Below are positions 56,738 to 64,000 of a stretch of DNA of 64,000 bases, piece by piece. The position numbers were made by a program, and so were the translations under genes. A model generated the notes under the pieces. It did no database searches, was not told the origin of the DNA, and worked only from the letters and a program-made list of their open reading frames with translations. Source of the stretch: CAZVYN01 sp964631125 (GTDB lineage Bacteria > Eisenbacteria > RBG-16-71-46 > CAIMUX01); the NCBI GenBank assembly GCA_964631125.1, contig CAZVYN010000004.1:1-64000 (forward strand), in the 5' to 3' direction. Numbering within the stretch: position 1 is the stretch's first letter; each line of letters opens with the position of its first letter.

Positions 56738-58186
56738 TCAGACGATGCGAAAGGCGCCGGACAACGTGCAGCGCCGTCGGCGCGCGAAGTGTCTCGCCGA
56801 GGTCATACCTTCGCCGGTCGGACCCGCGATGGTGAACGAGGTCGAACCCTCGCCCCCCATGCCGAGACCGGCGTAGGACGGGGCGTTCTTGACGAAGATC
56901 GAGCAGTCGACCCGACGGGCCATTCGACTCAGGCGTTCGATGTCGCGGCCGTGCATGACCGCAGTGTGGCGGCAGCCTTTCTCGGCGGCGAGGGCGAGCT
57001 CCATCCCATCCTCGAACGATCGCACGCGCACGACCGGGAGGACCGGCATGAGCAACTCGGTCCAGACGAACGGGTGATCGCGATCGACTTCGGCGAAGAG
57101 CAGGCGGATCTCACGCGAGGGTCGCAGCCCGATCGCTTCCGCGATGCGCTGCGCGTCCTGCCCGATCCAGTCGCGGTTCACGCGCACCTCTCTCCGATCA
57201 CGGCCGCGCGACTCAGACGGCGAGAGGACGAGCGCGGCCAACCGTTCGATCTGCGGACCGACGACCTCGTGTCCTCCCTCCGCGGCCATCGATGCCTTGA
57301 GTCGATCCGCCACGCTGGAGAGAACGATGACCTCTTTCTCGTCGCTGCAGATGATGTTGTTGTCGAGCGAAGCCCCCAGCACGACATCGCGTCCCGCGCG
57401 CTCGAGGTCGGCCGTGTCATCGACCAACGCCGGCGGATTGCCCGGTCCCGCCGCGATGACTCGCTTCCCGGTGCGCATCGCCTCGCGCACGACATCGGGA
57501 CCGCCGGTGACGACGACCAGGGGCGCTCCTGGATGCTTCATGAGCGCTTGCGCCATTTCGATCGACGGCTCACTCAACGCGCAGAAGACCGGCGTGGGGC
57601 CGCCGGCCGCGGTGATCGCCGCGTTCATCGCCGTGATCATGTGGGCCGAGACCCTGCGGGCCAGCGGATGCGGACAGAAGACGACGCTGTTGCCCGCGGC
57701 GAGCATCCCGATCCCGTTGCAGAGAATCGTCTCGGTCGGGTTCGTGCACGGCGTGATCGCCGCGATCACTCCCCACGGGGCCAGCTCTTCGAGGGTGAGA
57801 CCGTCGTCGCCGGTGAAGGCCGAGGCCGTGAGGTCTTCGGTGCCCGGAGTCTTCTCCGCCACGAGCAGATTCTTCAGGATCTTGTCGTCGATGCGACCGA
57901 GGTGGGTCTCTTCGACGGCCATGCGGGCGACGGTCTTGGCTTCGCGACGGCCGACTTCGCGCAGCGCGTCGATCCACTTGCGGCGGTCGGCGAGGGAACA
58001 CTCTCGGATGGCGAGGTGGGCGCGACGGGCGGCCTGGACCGCCGCGTCCAAGTCGGCGAAGAGGCCGTGGCTGGGCGCGTCGCGCGCGGTGGCCGACCCG
58101 CGGTCGCGCGGCGAGACCGCGGGGACATCGAGACGCGCCAGGACGGCGCTCACGATCGCTTCGATCTCGTGGGGATCAGCGGCCAT
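56738..58186 (-). CDS. CoA-acylating aldehyde dehydrogenase of a microcompartment (PduP/EutE-like)
   Basis: This enzyme oxidises a short aldehyde to acyl-CoA with NAD+. The 482-residue protein has the catalytic Cys280 in NNIICSDEKEVIV, the TPCTNPTETILCNG segment near 145-158, and the PTGEGMTSARHFARRRRC end typical of PduP/EutE. Residues 5-19 (PHEIEAIVSAVLARL) form a likely amphipathic helix that would target it into the shell, followed by a linker. It sits between two BMC genes. The aldehyde cannot be told from sequence, and no alcohol dehydrogenase, phosphotransacylase or aldehyde-generating enzyme is nearby. Confidence 0.92.
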   Translation of the reverse strand: MAADPHEIEAIVSAVLARLDVPAVSPRDRGSATARDAPSHGLFADLDAAVQAARRAHLAIRECSLADRRKWIDALREVGRREAKTVARMAVEETHLGRIDDKILKNLLVAEKTPGTEDLTASAFTGDDGLTLEELAPWGVIAAITPCTNPTETILCNGIGMLAAGNSVVFCPHPLARRVSAHMITAMNAAITAAGGPTPVFCALSEPSIEMAQALMKHPGAPLVVVTGGPDVVREAMRTGKRVIAAGPGNPPALVDDTADLERAGRDVVLGASLDNNIICSDEKEVIVLSSVADRLKASMAAEGGHEVVGPQIERLAALVLSPSESRGRDRREVRVNRDWIGQDAQRIAEAIGLRPSREIRLLFAEVDRDHPFVWTELLMPVLPVVRVRSFEDGMELALAAEKGCRHTAVMHGRDIERLSRMARRVDCSIFVKNAPSYAGLGMGGEGSTSFTIAGPTGEGMTSARHFARRRRCTLSGAFRIV

Positions 58187-58189
58187 CGT

Positions 58190-58492
58190 CTACCGCCCTG
58201 CGCCGGATTTGCGATAGCGGACCTCGCCGCCTGCTTCGACCTCGTCGACGATCGCCACCAGCACGGCGTCGACCGGCCGATCCTGTGTCGTCTCGGTCAA
58301 ACGCGCCGAACTACCACTCGTATACAGCACCACTTCGTCCGGCCCGGCGCCGAGCGCGTCGACGGCCACGACATGGCGGCCGACGCCCTGGAACGCGGCG
58401 TCCAGTTCCTCGACGAGCAGGAGGCGGAACCCTTCCAGCCGCGCGTCCTTGCGGGTGGCGACGACGGTTCCGCGAACGCGTCCGAGCAGCAC
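58190..58492 (-). CDS. Microcompartment vertex protein, EutN/CcmL family (first BMC-P)
   Basis: The product is 100 residues and follows the EutN/CcmL pattern closely: GRVRGTVVATRKDARLEGFRLLLVEEL, VAVDALGAGPDEVVLYTSGSSAR and PVDAVLVAIVDEVE. It forms pentamers that cap shell vertices. The start is GTG at 58492, preceded by a GGAGG-like sequence; no ATG precedes the core. It lies 16 bp after the BMC-H stop and three bases before the aldehyde dehydrogenase gene. Confidence 0.9.
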   Translation of the reverse strand: MLLGRVRGTVVATRKDARLEGFRLLLVEELDAAFQGVGRHVVAVDALGAGPDEVVLYTSGSSARLTETTQDRPVDAVLVAIVDEVEAGGEVRYRKSGAGR

Positions 58493-58508
58493 GGGAGGCG
58501 GCCGGCCC

Positions 58509-58814
58509 TCAGGCCTTGCGCGCGCCGGCCGTCGCCTTTGCGCCGGTGACGGGTAGGGTCTCGTCGACCCCGGCGTGCGGCCGCGGGATGACATGGACGC
58601 TCACGACTTCGCCGACCTTGCTGGCGGCCAGGCTTCCCGCCTCGGTCGCGGCGCGCACCGCGGCGACATCGCCTCGCACGATCGCGGTGACATAGCCGCC
58701 GCCAATCTTCTCGTAGCCGACGAGCGTGACCCGGGCGGCCTTCAGCATCGCATCGGATGCCTCGACCATGGCCACGAACCCCCGGGTCTCGATCAGGCCG
58801 AGGGCCTCTTCCAT
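58509..58814 (-). CDS. Microcompartment shell hexamer (BMC-H, PduA/EutM-like)
   Basis: The 101-residue protein has a single BMC domain: ALGLIETRGFVAMVEASDAMLKAARVTLVGYEKIGGGYVTAIVRGDVAAVRAATEAG and VIPRPH. It forms the main tile of the shell; the Gly-Gly-Gly between Ile and Tyr marks the pore loop. A short extension after VIPRPH is Ala/Lys-rich. The ATG at 58814 follows a GGGGAGG. It is the first gene of the locus and is preceded by a long folded leader. Confidence 0.95.
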   Translation of the reverse strand: MEEALGLIETRGFVAMVEASDAMLKAARVTLVGYEKIGGGYVTAIVRGDVAAVRAATEAGSLAASKVGEVVSVHVIPRPHAGVDETLPVTGAKATAGARKA

Positions 58815-59254
58815 GCACGCCTCCCCACTGACTTCTCGATGCCTAGAGTCTCCGCTTCATGAGCGGGCGGGAGCGTACTCCAGGCCGTCGATCCAGGGGC
58901 AAAGAAAATCCCCCATCGAGAGGGGTGCGGATCAAGCCTGGAGCTACGAGTGAACGCGAGCTTCCGTCGCAGGCTGATCGCATGGTCCGATCCGACAGGG
59001 GATTTTCTTGGTTCCCGATAGCCGCCGATGTCTCCCGGCGACCTCCAACGTCTCACCCTGTCGCAATCGGCGTTCCACTATCCCGCAAGGGTGCGGGCCT
59101 GACCTCAGGCGTCGCAACCCGTTGAAACGACGACGACCCGCCCAGTTCACCTCGAGGGCGATCGTGAGCGGGCCGTGCGAGAAGGCGCAGAACTCGGGTC
59201 AGATCCCCCAGAGAGGGATCCGACCGAGTGAGCCTGCGCGACAACGAATGGGCT
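58815..59254. other. 440-bp intergenic region upstream of BMC-H
   Basis: Open frames here are not protein-like. It holds the folded leader at 58898-59110, an 83-base stretch from there to the BMC-H start with the ribosome binding site, and near 59200-59220 a weak inverted repeat GGATCCC/GGGATC after the stop of the Ig lipoprotein gene. Confidence 0.5.
58898..59110 (-). promoter_or_regulatory. Highly folded leader upstream of the microcompartment operon
   Basis: A perfect 12-bp inverted repeat AAGAAAATCCCC (58902-58913) / GGGGATTTTCTT (58998-59009) encloses a second one, GATCAAGCCTG (58930-58940) / CAGGCTGATC (58970-58979, one base bulged), which encloses a third around AGCT (58940-58965). 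Two more hairpins, CCCGCA/TGCGGG (59082-59097) and GCCTGA/TCAGGC (59097-59110), lie further upstream on the minus strand. On the minus strand the outer stem ends in GATTTTCTTTG, so it could act as an attenuator. No known riboswitch class was recognised, and no B12-box core was found. Confidence 0.4.
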
Positions 59255-62200
59255 CTACTGGACGCCGATGCTGGCGCTGAGGACCAGGCCACCCGAGTAG
59301 CCGGGATCGACGTCGACCACCGTCAGCGTGACTGTCTGCGGCGCCCCGGGCGCTTGGAAGACCAAGCCATCCGCAACTCCCCAGATGTCGGTGTACGCGG
59401 TTTGCGTGACCGTTCCCCCACTCACGCTGATCGCGAGCTGGTGTCCTCCGAGCGGATTGCCATAACGATCTGCGACCGACACCTGGAAGATCATCGAACC
59501 ACTGACCGGCACGGACCCTTCGACGTTCAACTCCGACTTGTCCTTCGAGGCGGCGCTGGTCCGCAGGTTCACGACCAGTTGGTCGCCGACGGGACCGAAG
59601 CCGGTCGAGACCGTGACGGTGTCGGCCGCGCCCAGACCGTCGTCCGGGATGGTGTAGGAGTAGTCGCGATCCAGAGTGGAAGACTGATAGATCGCCTTCG
59701 CCATGCTCGCCGCGCAACCGTCGGTGCTCTCTTCTTCATTGCTGACCCGACCGTAATGCGTCGAGTAGTCGACCTCCGCCGGCAGGGAGAAGAAACCGTA
59801 CTGATCGAGCACCTCCACGCGCAGCGGCAGCTGGGCGACGCCGTCGGCCGCAAGCGACACGAGCGGCGCCGAAGGCGAGAGGAAGGTCGCCGAGTACGGA
59901 TCGTCGGCGGAGATGAACGTGACATCGGTCGAGAGCGATCCGCCCGAGGTCGACGCGGTGACGACGACGTATTCACAGGCGTTCCCTGTGCTGCGCCAGG
60001 TGGCGCCGCCCTGTCCTCGGGTCGTCTGTGTGCTGCCGAGACCGACGCTTCCTTCGACGAATCCCTTGTCTGCCGTGAAGTAGATGACCGTGCCGTCGCG
60101 GACAGGATTGCGATAGACATCGCTCGCGAGGATGACGAGTTCGTTCTCCTCGTTCACCGTGCCGCACGCCCCGACGTTGCACTTGTCGGCCCCCAGGCTC
60201 AGGTAGGCGGGAGGTCCAGCCGCCACGGCGATCGCCGTGTGGCTCGATGCCTGTGACCCCGAGCTCGCACGGACGACGATCGTCCCGGAGACGGTGCCGC
60301 TCTCCAGCGTGATCACGGCCGTTCCACTCGGGTCGGTGTTCGTGATCGCGGGTCCGACGACGCCGACGAAGCGTTCACCACCGCCGGGTCCATCGGTCAT
60401 CGTGAAGGTCACAGGCACTCCGGAGCGCAGCGCCCGGCCGAGTGAGTCGTACAACCTTGCGCGTAGCACCGTCTGCTCGATGGCGCCCGTGCCGCGCACG
60501 CCCAGTTCCGCCATGTCCGCATCGAGCGCGACCCGCGCGACCGCCAGCGGCCCGCGCGGAACGTTGATCACGGTCTGGCAGGAAACACCCGCGCTGGTCA
60601 CGGTGATCTCGGCCACGCCGTCGCTGTCGGAGTCGCCGAGGGTCGCTTGATACGTGGCGCGCGCGATGCCGTTCTGGGTCATGGCGCTGCCCTGACCGTC
60701 GACGCCGGTGATGAGTCCTTCGTCCACGCTGAATGTGACGAGGGTTCCGTCCGGCACCGGGTTGTGGGCGGCGTCGTAGACGTAGGCGGTGACGTCGCTC
60801 TCACTGTTCTCGCTCATGCTGGTGGAGTCGGAGAAGCACTCGATGGCATCCACCACGGCCGAGGCGATGGCGAAGGAAAGCGTGCGCGCCGAGGCCGACC
60901 CTGCGGTGATGCGCACTTCGACGGGACCGGCGCCTGAGCCGGAGCGGAGACGCGCCTGGGCAGCGCCGCTGGCGTCGGTGACGACGTGGAGGGGACCCCA
61001 GCCGGAGTTGTTCAGTCGCTCACCCTGATCCGGTCCGCTGATGATCTCGAAGCGGACCGCATACCCAGCGCCGATCGCCCGACCGAGCGCATCGAAGCCT
61101 CGTGCGGTGATGACCGCGTCCTCGACACCACCCACGCCCTCCATGGCCAACTGGGCGTGGTCGGACTCGACCTGGAGGGCGCTGATGTCGACGACGTCGA
61201 CGGTGAGTGTGCGCAGCGTGGCGCCCGAGGCCGCCCGCACCTCGATCGGACCCGGCAAAGTACCGGCGACCAGGAGCGCGGTGGCGCGACCCGACGCATC
61301 GGTGCGCGCCGTGTACGCGCCGCCGACGGCGCCTTCGAACTTCTCGCCGCCGCCCGGGCCACTCACGATCGTGAAGACGACCTCGACTCCCGCGGGGACC
61401 GCGTCGCCGATGGCGTCGTAACAGAGCGCGGAGAACAAAACGTTGTCCTGGCCGCCGCTTCCGAGGAGCTGCATCCGGTCGGTGTCGGCGGTCAACGTCA
61501 GTGAGAGGGCGTTCGGGAGGCTGCGCAGGACCACCATGATCTCGTCGCTCCGCCCATCGGCGGTGGCCTTCACCCACACGGCGCCGGCCCGCGACCCCGC
61601 CGTGAGCGGAACGAAGACCTCGCCGTTGCTATCGGTGATGACGCTGACCGGCGCGATCGCCAACGCGGTCCAGGCACCGTTGCCGTCGGCGTCGTCCAGC
61701 AGGACATCGCCCGTGTCGAACCGTCCGTTCGCGTTGCGGTCATCGAAGCGCTCCCCCGCGACGACCTGCACACGCTTGCCCGCCAGCGGCTCGCTGTTGA
61801 TGTCGTGCGCGCGTAGACGGACGACATGAATGGAGACGCCGTCGGCGTACCAGTTGTCGCCCTCGGAGGAGAGCTCGAGGCGTCCGGTCGGCGGCACCGC
61901 GACCAGGTCGATGCGCGTTTCGGCGTACCCATTCGTGGTGGTGGCGCGGATCGTGACCGGGCCGGCCGTGGCGCCTGCGGTGTAGATGACGCTCGCTTGG
62001 CCCGAACCGGACGAGGTGGTCGCGGTCGAGGTGATCGAACCGATCGCGTCCCACGCGCTGTTCGAGTTCTGATCGGTGAACGTTTCGCCGGGGCTGTAGT
62101 AGCCGTCGGCGTTGGTGTCGACGAACGGTTCACCGGCCACGAACTTCACGACCACGCCCGGCACGATCGCCCCGGCCCAGTCGCGGATCGACGTGCTGAC

Positions 62201-63082
62201 CTCGGTCTGCGAAACGCCATCCGCCAACATCTGACGGACGTCGGTCTCGAGCGCGATCTGCAGATTGGTCGAGTGTTGCGTGATCGACAGTTCCGAGGAG
62301 ACGCCGCCGCCCGTCGCCTTCAGATAGACGGCGCCGACGTTGGAGCCGGCGCGGAAGAGGAAGGTCGCCTGGCCGTTCGCATCGGTGGTGACGCTCGAAG
62401 GCGTGCTGCCCTCCCCGTCCCACTGCCCGTCGTTGTCGCGATCTCCGAGGCTGACGAGTTGGTCCGTGCCTGTCGTCCAGACGCCGTTGCCGTCGACATC
62501 GATGAACTTGTCGCCGGCGGTCAACGTGACCGGGATCGACGGGACGGGAGTCCGCAGGACCCCGCGCGTCATGCGAACCGTGACCGAGAGGGCCGACTGT
62601 CCATCCGCCGGCACGCCGGTCTGGCTGTTCGCCGTCGTGAAGGCGAGGCGAGTTCCGTCATCCGCGACGCCCTCGCCAGTCACCAACAAGACGACATATT
62701 CGACATCCCCGCCGACGCTGATCTTGAGCGTGACCTGACCGGAGTCGACCGACGTCGGGCGGAAGATGGCCGACGCCCAGCCGGCCGCGTCGGTGAGGGT
62801 CTCGGACTTGGAGAAGATGCCCGACGAAGAACCGAGCAGCTCTCCGAATCGGACCGACGCCCCGACGGCCGGAGTCCCATCCGAACGGACGACCCAGGCT
62901 CGCACCTCGGTGGAGTCGTTGGCGCCGAGGACGGAGTGATCCACCTCGACTCGGTCCAGTCGGAGATCGGTCGACGGATTCGGGTCCGTCGGCGAATCCT
63001 TCTGGCACCCGGCCGGCGCGAGGATGACGAGGAGAGTCAACGGAACGATGCGAAGCCAGCGCAGGGATGAGCGAGAAAACAA
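59255..63082 (-). CDS. Large lipoprotein with repeated Ig-like (Big-1/invasin-type) domains
   Basis: The 1275-residue product has a signal peptide ending in the lipobox PAGC near residue 26. It is followed by about nine Ig-like domains of the Big-1/invasin type, each with a DASGRATA- or DSNGEVFV-like turn. Three Asp/Asn-rich loops of the kind DxDGNGxW...DxDNDGxWD occur near residues 200-230, 320-345 and 440-470 and probably bind calcium. It ends without a sorting domain. The TTG at 63082 is preceded by GGAGG at six bases. It is a probable surface adhesin or scaffold; its ligand is unknown. Confidence 0.82.
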   Translation of the reverse strand: MFSRSSLRWLRIVPLTLLVILAPAGCQKDSPTDPNPSTDLRLDRVEVDHSVLGANDSTEVRAWVVRSDGTPAVGASVRFGELLGSSSGIFSKSETLTDAAGWASAIFRPTSVDSGQVTLKISVGGDVEYVVLLVTGEGVADDGTRLAFTTANSQTGVPADGQSALSVTVRMTRGVLRTPVPSIPVTLTAGDKFIDVDGNGVWTTGTDQLVSLGDRDNDGQWDGEGSTPSSVTTDANGQATFLFRAGSNVGAVYLKATGGGVSSELSITQHSTNLQIALETDVRQMLADGVSQTEVSTSIRDWAGAIVPGVVVKFVAGEPFVDTNADGYYSPGETFTDQNSNSAWDAIGSITSTATTSSGSGQASVIYTAGATAGPVTIRATTTNGYAETRIDLVAVPPTGRLELSSEGDNWYADGVSIHVVRLRAHDINSEPLAGKRVQVVAGERFDDRNANGRFDTGDVLLDDADGNGAWTALAIAPVSVITDSNGEVFVPLTAGSRAGAVWVKATADGRSDEIMVVLRSLPNALSLTLTADTDRMQLLGSGGQDNVLFSALCYDAIGDAVPAGVEVVFTIVSGPGGGEKFEGAVGGAYTARTDASGRATALLVAGTLPGPIEVRAASGATLRTLTVDVVDISALQVESDHAQLAMEGVGGVEDAVITARGFDALGRAIGAGYAVRFEIISGPDQGERLNNSGWGPLHVVTDASGAAQARLRSGSGAGPVEVRITAGSASARTLSFAIASAVVDAIECFSDSTSMSENSESDVTAYVYDAAHNPVPDGTLVTFSVDEGLITGVDGQGSAMTQNGIARATYQATLGDSDSDGVAEITVTSAGVSCQTVINVPRGPLAVARVALDADMAELGVRGTGAIEQTVLRARLYDSLGRALRSGVPVTFTMTDGPGGGERFVGVVGPAITNTDPSGTAVITLESGTVSGTIVVRASSGSQASSHTAIAVAAGPPAYLSLGADKCNVGACGTVNEENELVILASDVYRNPVRDGTVIYFTADKGFVEGSVGLGSTQTTRGQGGATWRSTGNACEYVVVTASTSGGSLSTDVTFISADDPYSATFLSPSAPLVSLAADGVAQLPLRVEVLDQYGFFSLPAEVDYSTHYGRVSNEEESTDGCAASMAKAIYQSSTLDRDYSYTIPDDGLGAADTVTVSTGFGPVGDQLVVNLRTSAASKDKSELNVEGSVPVSGSMIFQVSVADRYGNPLGGHQLAISVSGGTVTQTAYTDIWGVADGLVFQAPGAPQTVTLTVVDVDPGYSGGLVLSASIGVQ

Positions 63083-63296
63083 GGGAGACCTCCAGGAACC
63101 TCAGCCGCCTTGGAACCGCCTCGAACATTCCGATCGAACTGGTTGTTCAGGCTCGACTTGCCGGCACGATCCGACCGACGCATCCGTCCGTGGACGATGA
63201 GCGGCGGACGAGATGTGCATGCCCCTGGGTTCTCTTCGTCTCCGACCACCTCGAACTCCACAACAATTCGAGCAACCCGGTCCCCTGGAAGCACGG

Positions 63297-63326
63297 CGCC
63301 CGCCCCGGAAGACTCCGAGGCGGGCG
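63297..63326 (-). terminator. Strong hairpin after the cold-shock gene
   Basis: CGCCCGCC (63297-63304) and GGCGGGCG (63319-63326) pair over 8 bp, with an inner 4-bp stem CGGA/TCCG around a tetraloop. It lies 54 bases past the gene's stop on the minus strand. No T run follows, so it may need Rho or act as a 3' stabiliser. The rest of 63083-63379 shows no gene. Confidence 0.6.
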
Positions 63327-63379
63327 GCGGGTGAGATCGCGCAACTCCCGGCGGGTCGCGCCCGGGCTCGGGATCGGCG

Positions 63380-63598
63380 CTAGGGGGTGACCACGGTCGG
63401 CCGCTTCACGTTCGTCGCCTGGCTCCCCTTCGGACCTTCCTGGACGTCGAATTCGACGACTTGGCCCTCCTCCAGCGTGCGATACCCATCTCCTTCGATG
63501 GCCGAGTAGTGGACGAAGACGTCCGGCTCGCCGTCACGTTCGATGAACCCGTAGCCCTTGCTCTGGTTGAACCACTTCACACGTCCGGTCATGAGCAT
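63380..63598 (-). CDS. Cold-shock domain protein (CspA family)
   Basis: The 72-residue protein binds single-stranded nucleic acid and acts as an RNA chaperone. It has RNP1 KGYGFIERDG near 16-25 and RNP2 VFVHYSAI near 29-36, with GRVKWFNQ at the start. The ATG at 63598 is six bases after GGAGGAG; an ATG two codons later would give MTGRVKWF and is less well spaced. A long 5' leader with a hairpin next to the ribosome binding site precedes it. Confidence 0.95.
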   Translation of the reverse strand: MLMTGRVKWFNQSKGYGFIERDGEPDVFVHYSAIEGDGYRTLEEGQVVEFDVQEGPKGSQATNVKRPTVVTP

Positions 63599-63604
63599 GG
63601 AAAA

Positions 63605-63624
63605 CTCCTCCACGCATCGCGTGG
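63605..63624 (-). promoter_or_regulatory. Hairpin overlapping the ribosome binding site of the cold-shock gene
   Basis: On the minus strand CCACGC-GAT-GCGTGG (63610-63624) has its 3' arm running into GGAGGAG (63605-63611). The arm shares the first two G of the ribosome binding site, so melting or refolding could change translation, as in cold-shock leaders. Confidence 0.4.
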
Positions 63625-64000
63625 ATCCCGAGGCGAGGCTTCCCGTCGAGCGGGAGGTCTCGGGGCGAGAGCGCGCAATGCTTGAACACCGACGACAAAT
63701 CTTTCCTGGCGGTAGGGACCGCGCCCCGCGAACGGGAGCGCCTGAAGAGTGGTCGAATGGATCGCGTCGAAACGAGGCAAGAAAAATGGGGACCTCGGTC
63801 GTAGCCCGAAATCCCCGCTGTCACTGGCATGAGCGCACCCCGAACCGGTCTCGCACCGGAGGCGTCCTAGAGCGGCGCCTGATCCGATCCGAACCGCCGC
63901 GAGCGACGCGTTCTCAATCCCGCCGAAGCCTTCGCCCATGCAACTCGCTCCTCACACGTTCCGCACCGAATCCTAGGAACAGCATCTCGGGCTGTCAACG
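63625..64000. other. Leader of the cold-shock gene and right edge
   Basis: No convincing gene is seen in these 376 bases; open frames on both strands lack family-like sequence. The promoter of the cold-shock gene should lie here. A second hairpin CCCG/CGGG lies near 63640-63660. Confidence 0.45.

Noticed and set aside
58815..59254. Cobalamin riboswitch before the microcompartment genes
   Set aside because: The B12-box core sequence was not found, and no B12-dependent enzyme is encoded in the locus.

Overview
The window is a high-GC draft scaffold. It has tightly packed genes, many ATGA/GTGA/TTGA stop-start overlaps, and frequent GTG and TTG starts behind strong GGAGG-type ribosome binding sites. 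A PorV/PorQ-like outer-membrane protein, secreted proteins ending in FlgD-like / type IX sorting domains, a PEP-CTERM protein, FnIII-rich lipoproteins and an MXAN_6640-like metalloprotease point to an uncultured Gram-negative lineage near the FCB group (for example Eisenbacteria or Krumholzibacteria-like). That placement is an inference. Exactly 100 N (17440-17539) lie between two identical 55-base ends, which marks an assembly join rather than missing biology.

Layout. 1-5413 (minus): degQ-purB-purL-purQ, ending off the left edge. 5605-6481 (plus): a deletion scar of an RND efflux operon (5' end of a TolC-like gene directly followed by the 3' end of an AcrB-like gene). 6648-12161 (plus): a giant secreted glycosidase-like protein with about ten FnIII domains. 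12146-16884 (minus): lnt-rlmI-asd-truA. 16965-17396 (plus): rpsT with a Lys/Ala tail. 17662-28751 (minus): secA-xerC-hslV-hslU-argF-Ig lipoprotein-dapF-dapA-dapB. 28859-39047 (minus): comEC, then purN-purC-purH-guaA-slt, then a lipid-kinase-like gene. 39152-49129 (minus): a surface/accessory region with a PorV-like protein, a BON protein, a TPR protein coupled to a PP2C-like/PEGA membrane protein, a frameshifted secreted Hint-domain protein coupled to a beta-propeller lipoprotein, and a metalloprotease. 49334-52363: a PEP-CTERM protein facing pgaC-pgaD and a PilZ gene, which looks like a c-di-GMP-linked exopolysaccharide unit. 52440-54782: rnr and a bS22/COX24-like small basic protein. 55801-58814: a five-gene bacterial microcompartment locus (BMC-H, BMC-P, CoA-acylating aldehyde dehydrogenase, BMC-T, BMC-P) coupled to sppA. 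59255-63598: a large Ig-like lipoprotein and a cold-shock protein.

Most notable: (1) a compact microcompartment with no recognisable signature enzyme, preceded by a strongly folded leader of about 200 nt; (2) a secreted Cys-rich Hint protein broken by two compensating single-base shifts in a lower-GC patch; (3) short tandem repeats, mostly 12 bp, sitting on stop/start junctions at seven places; (4) the RND operon deletion scar.
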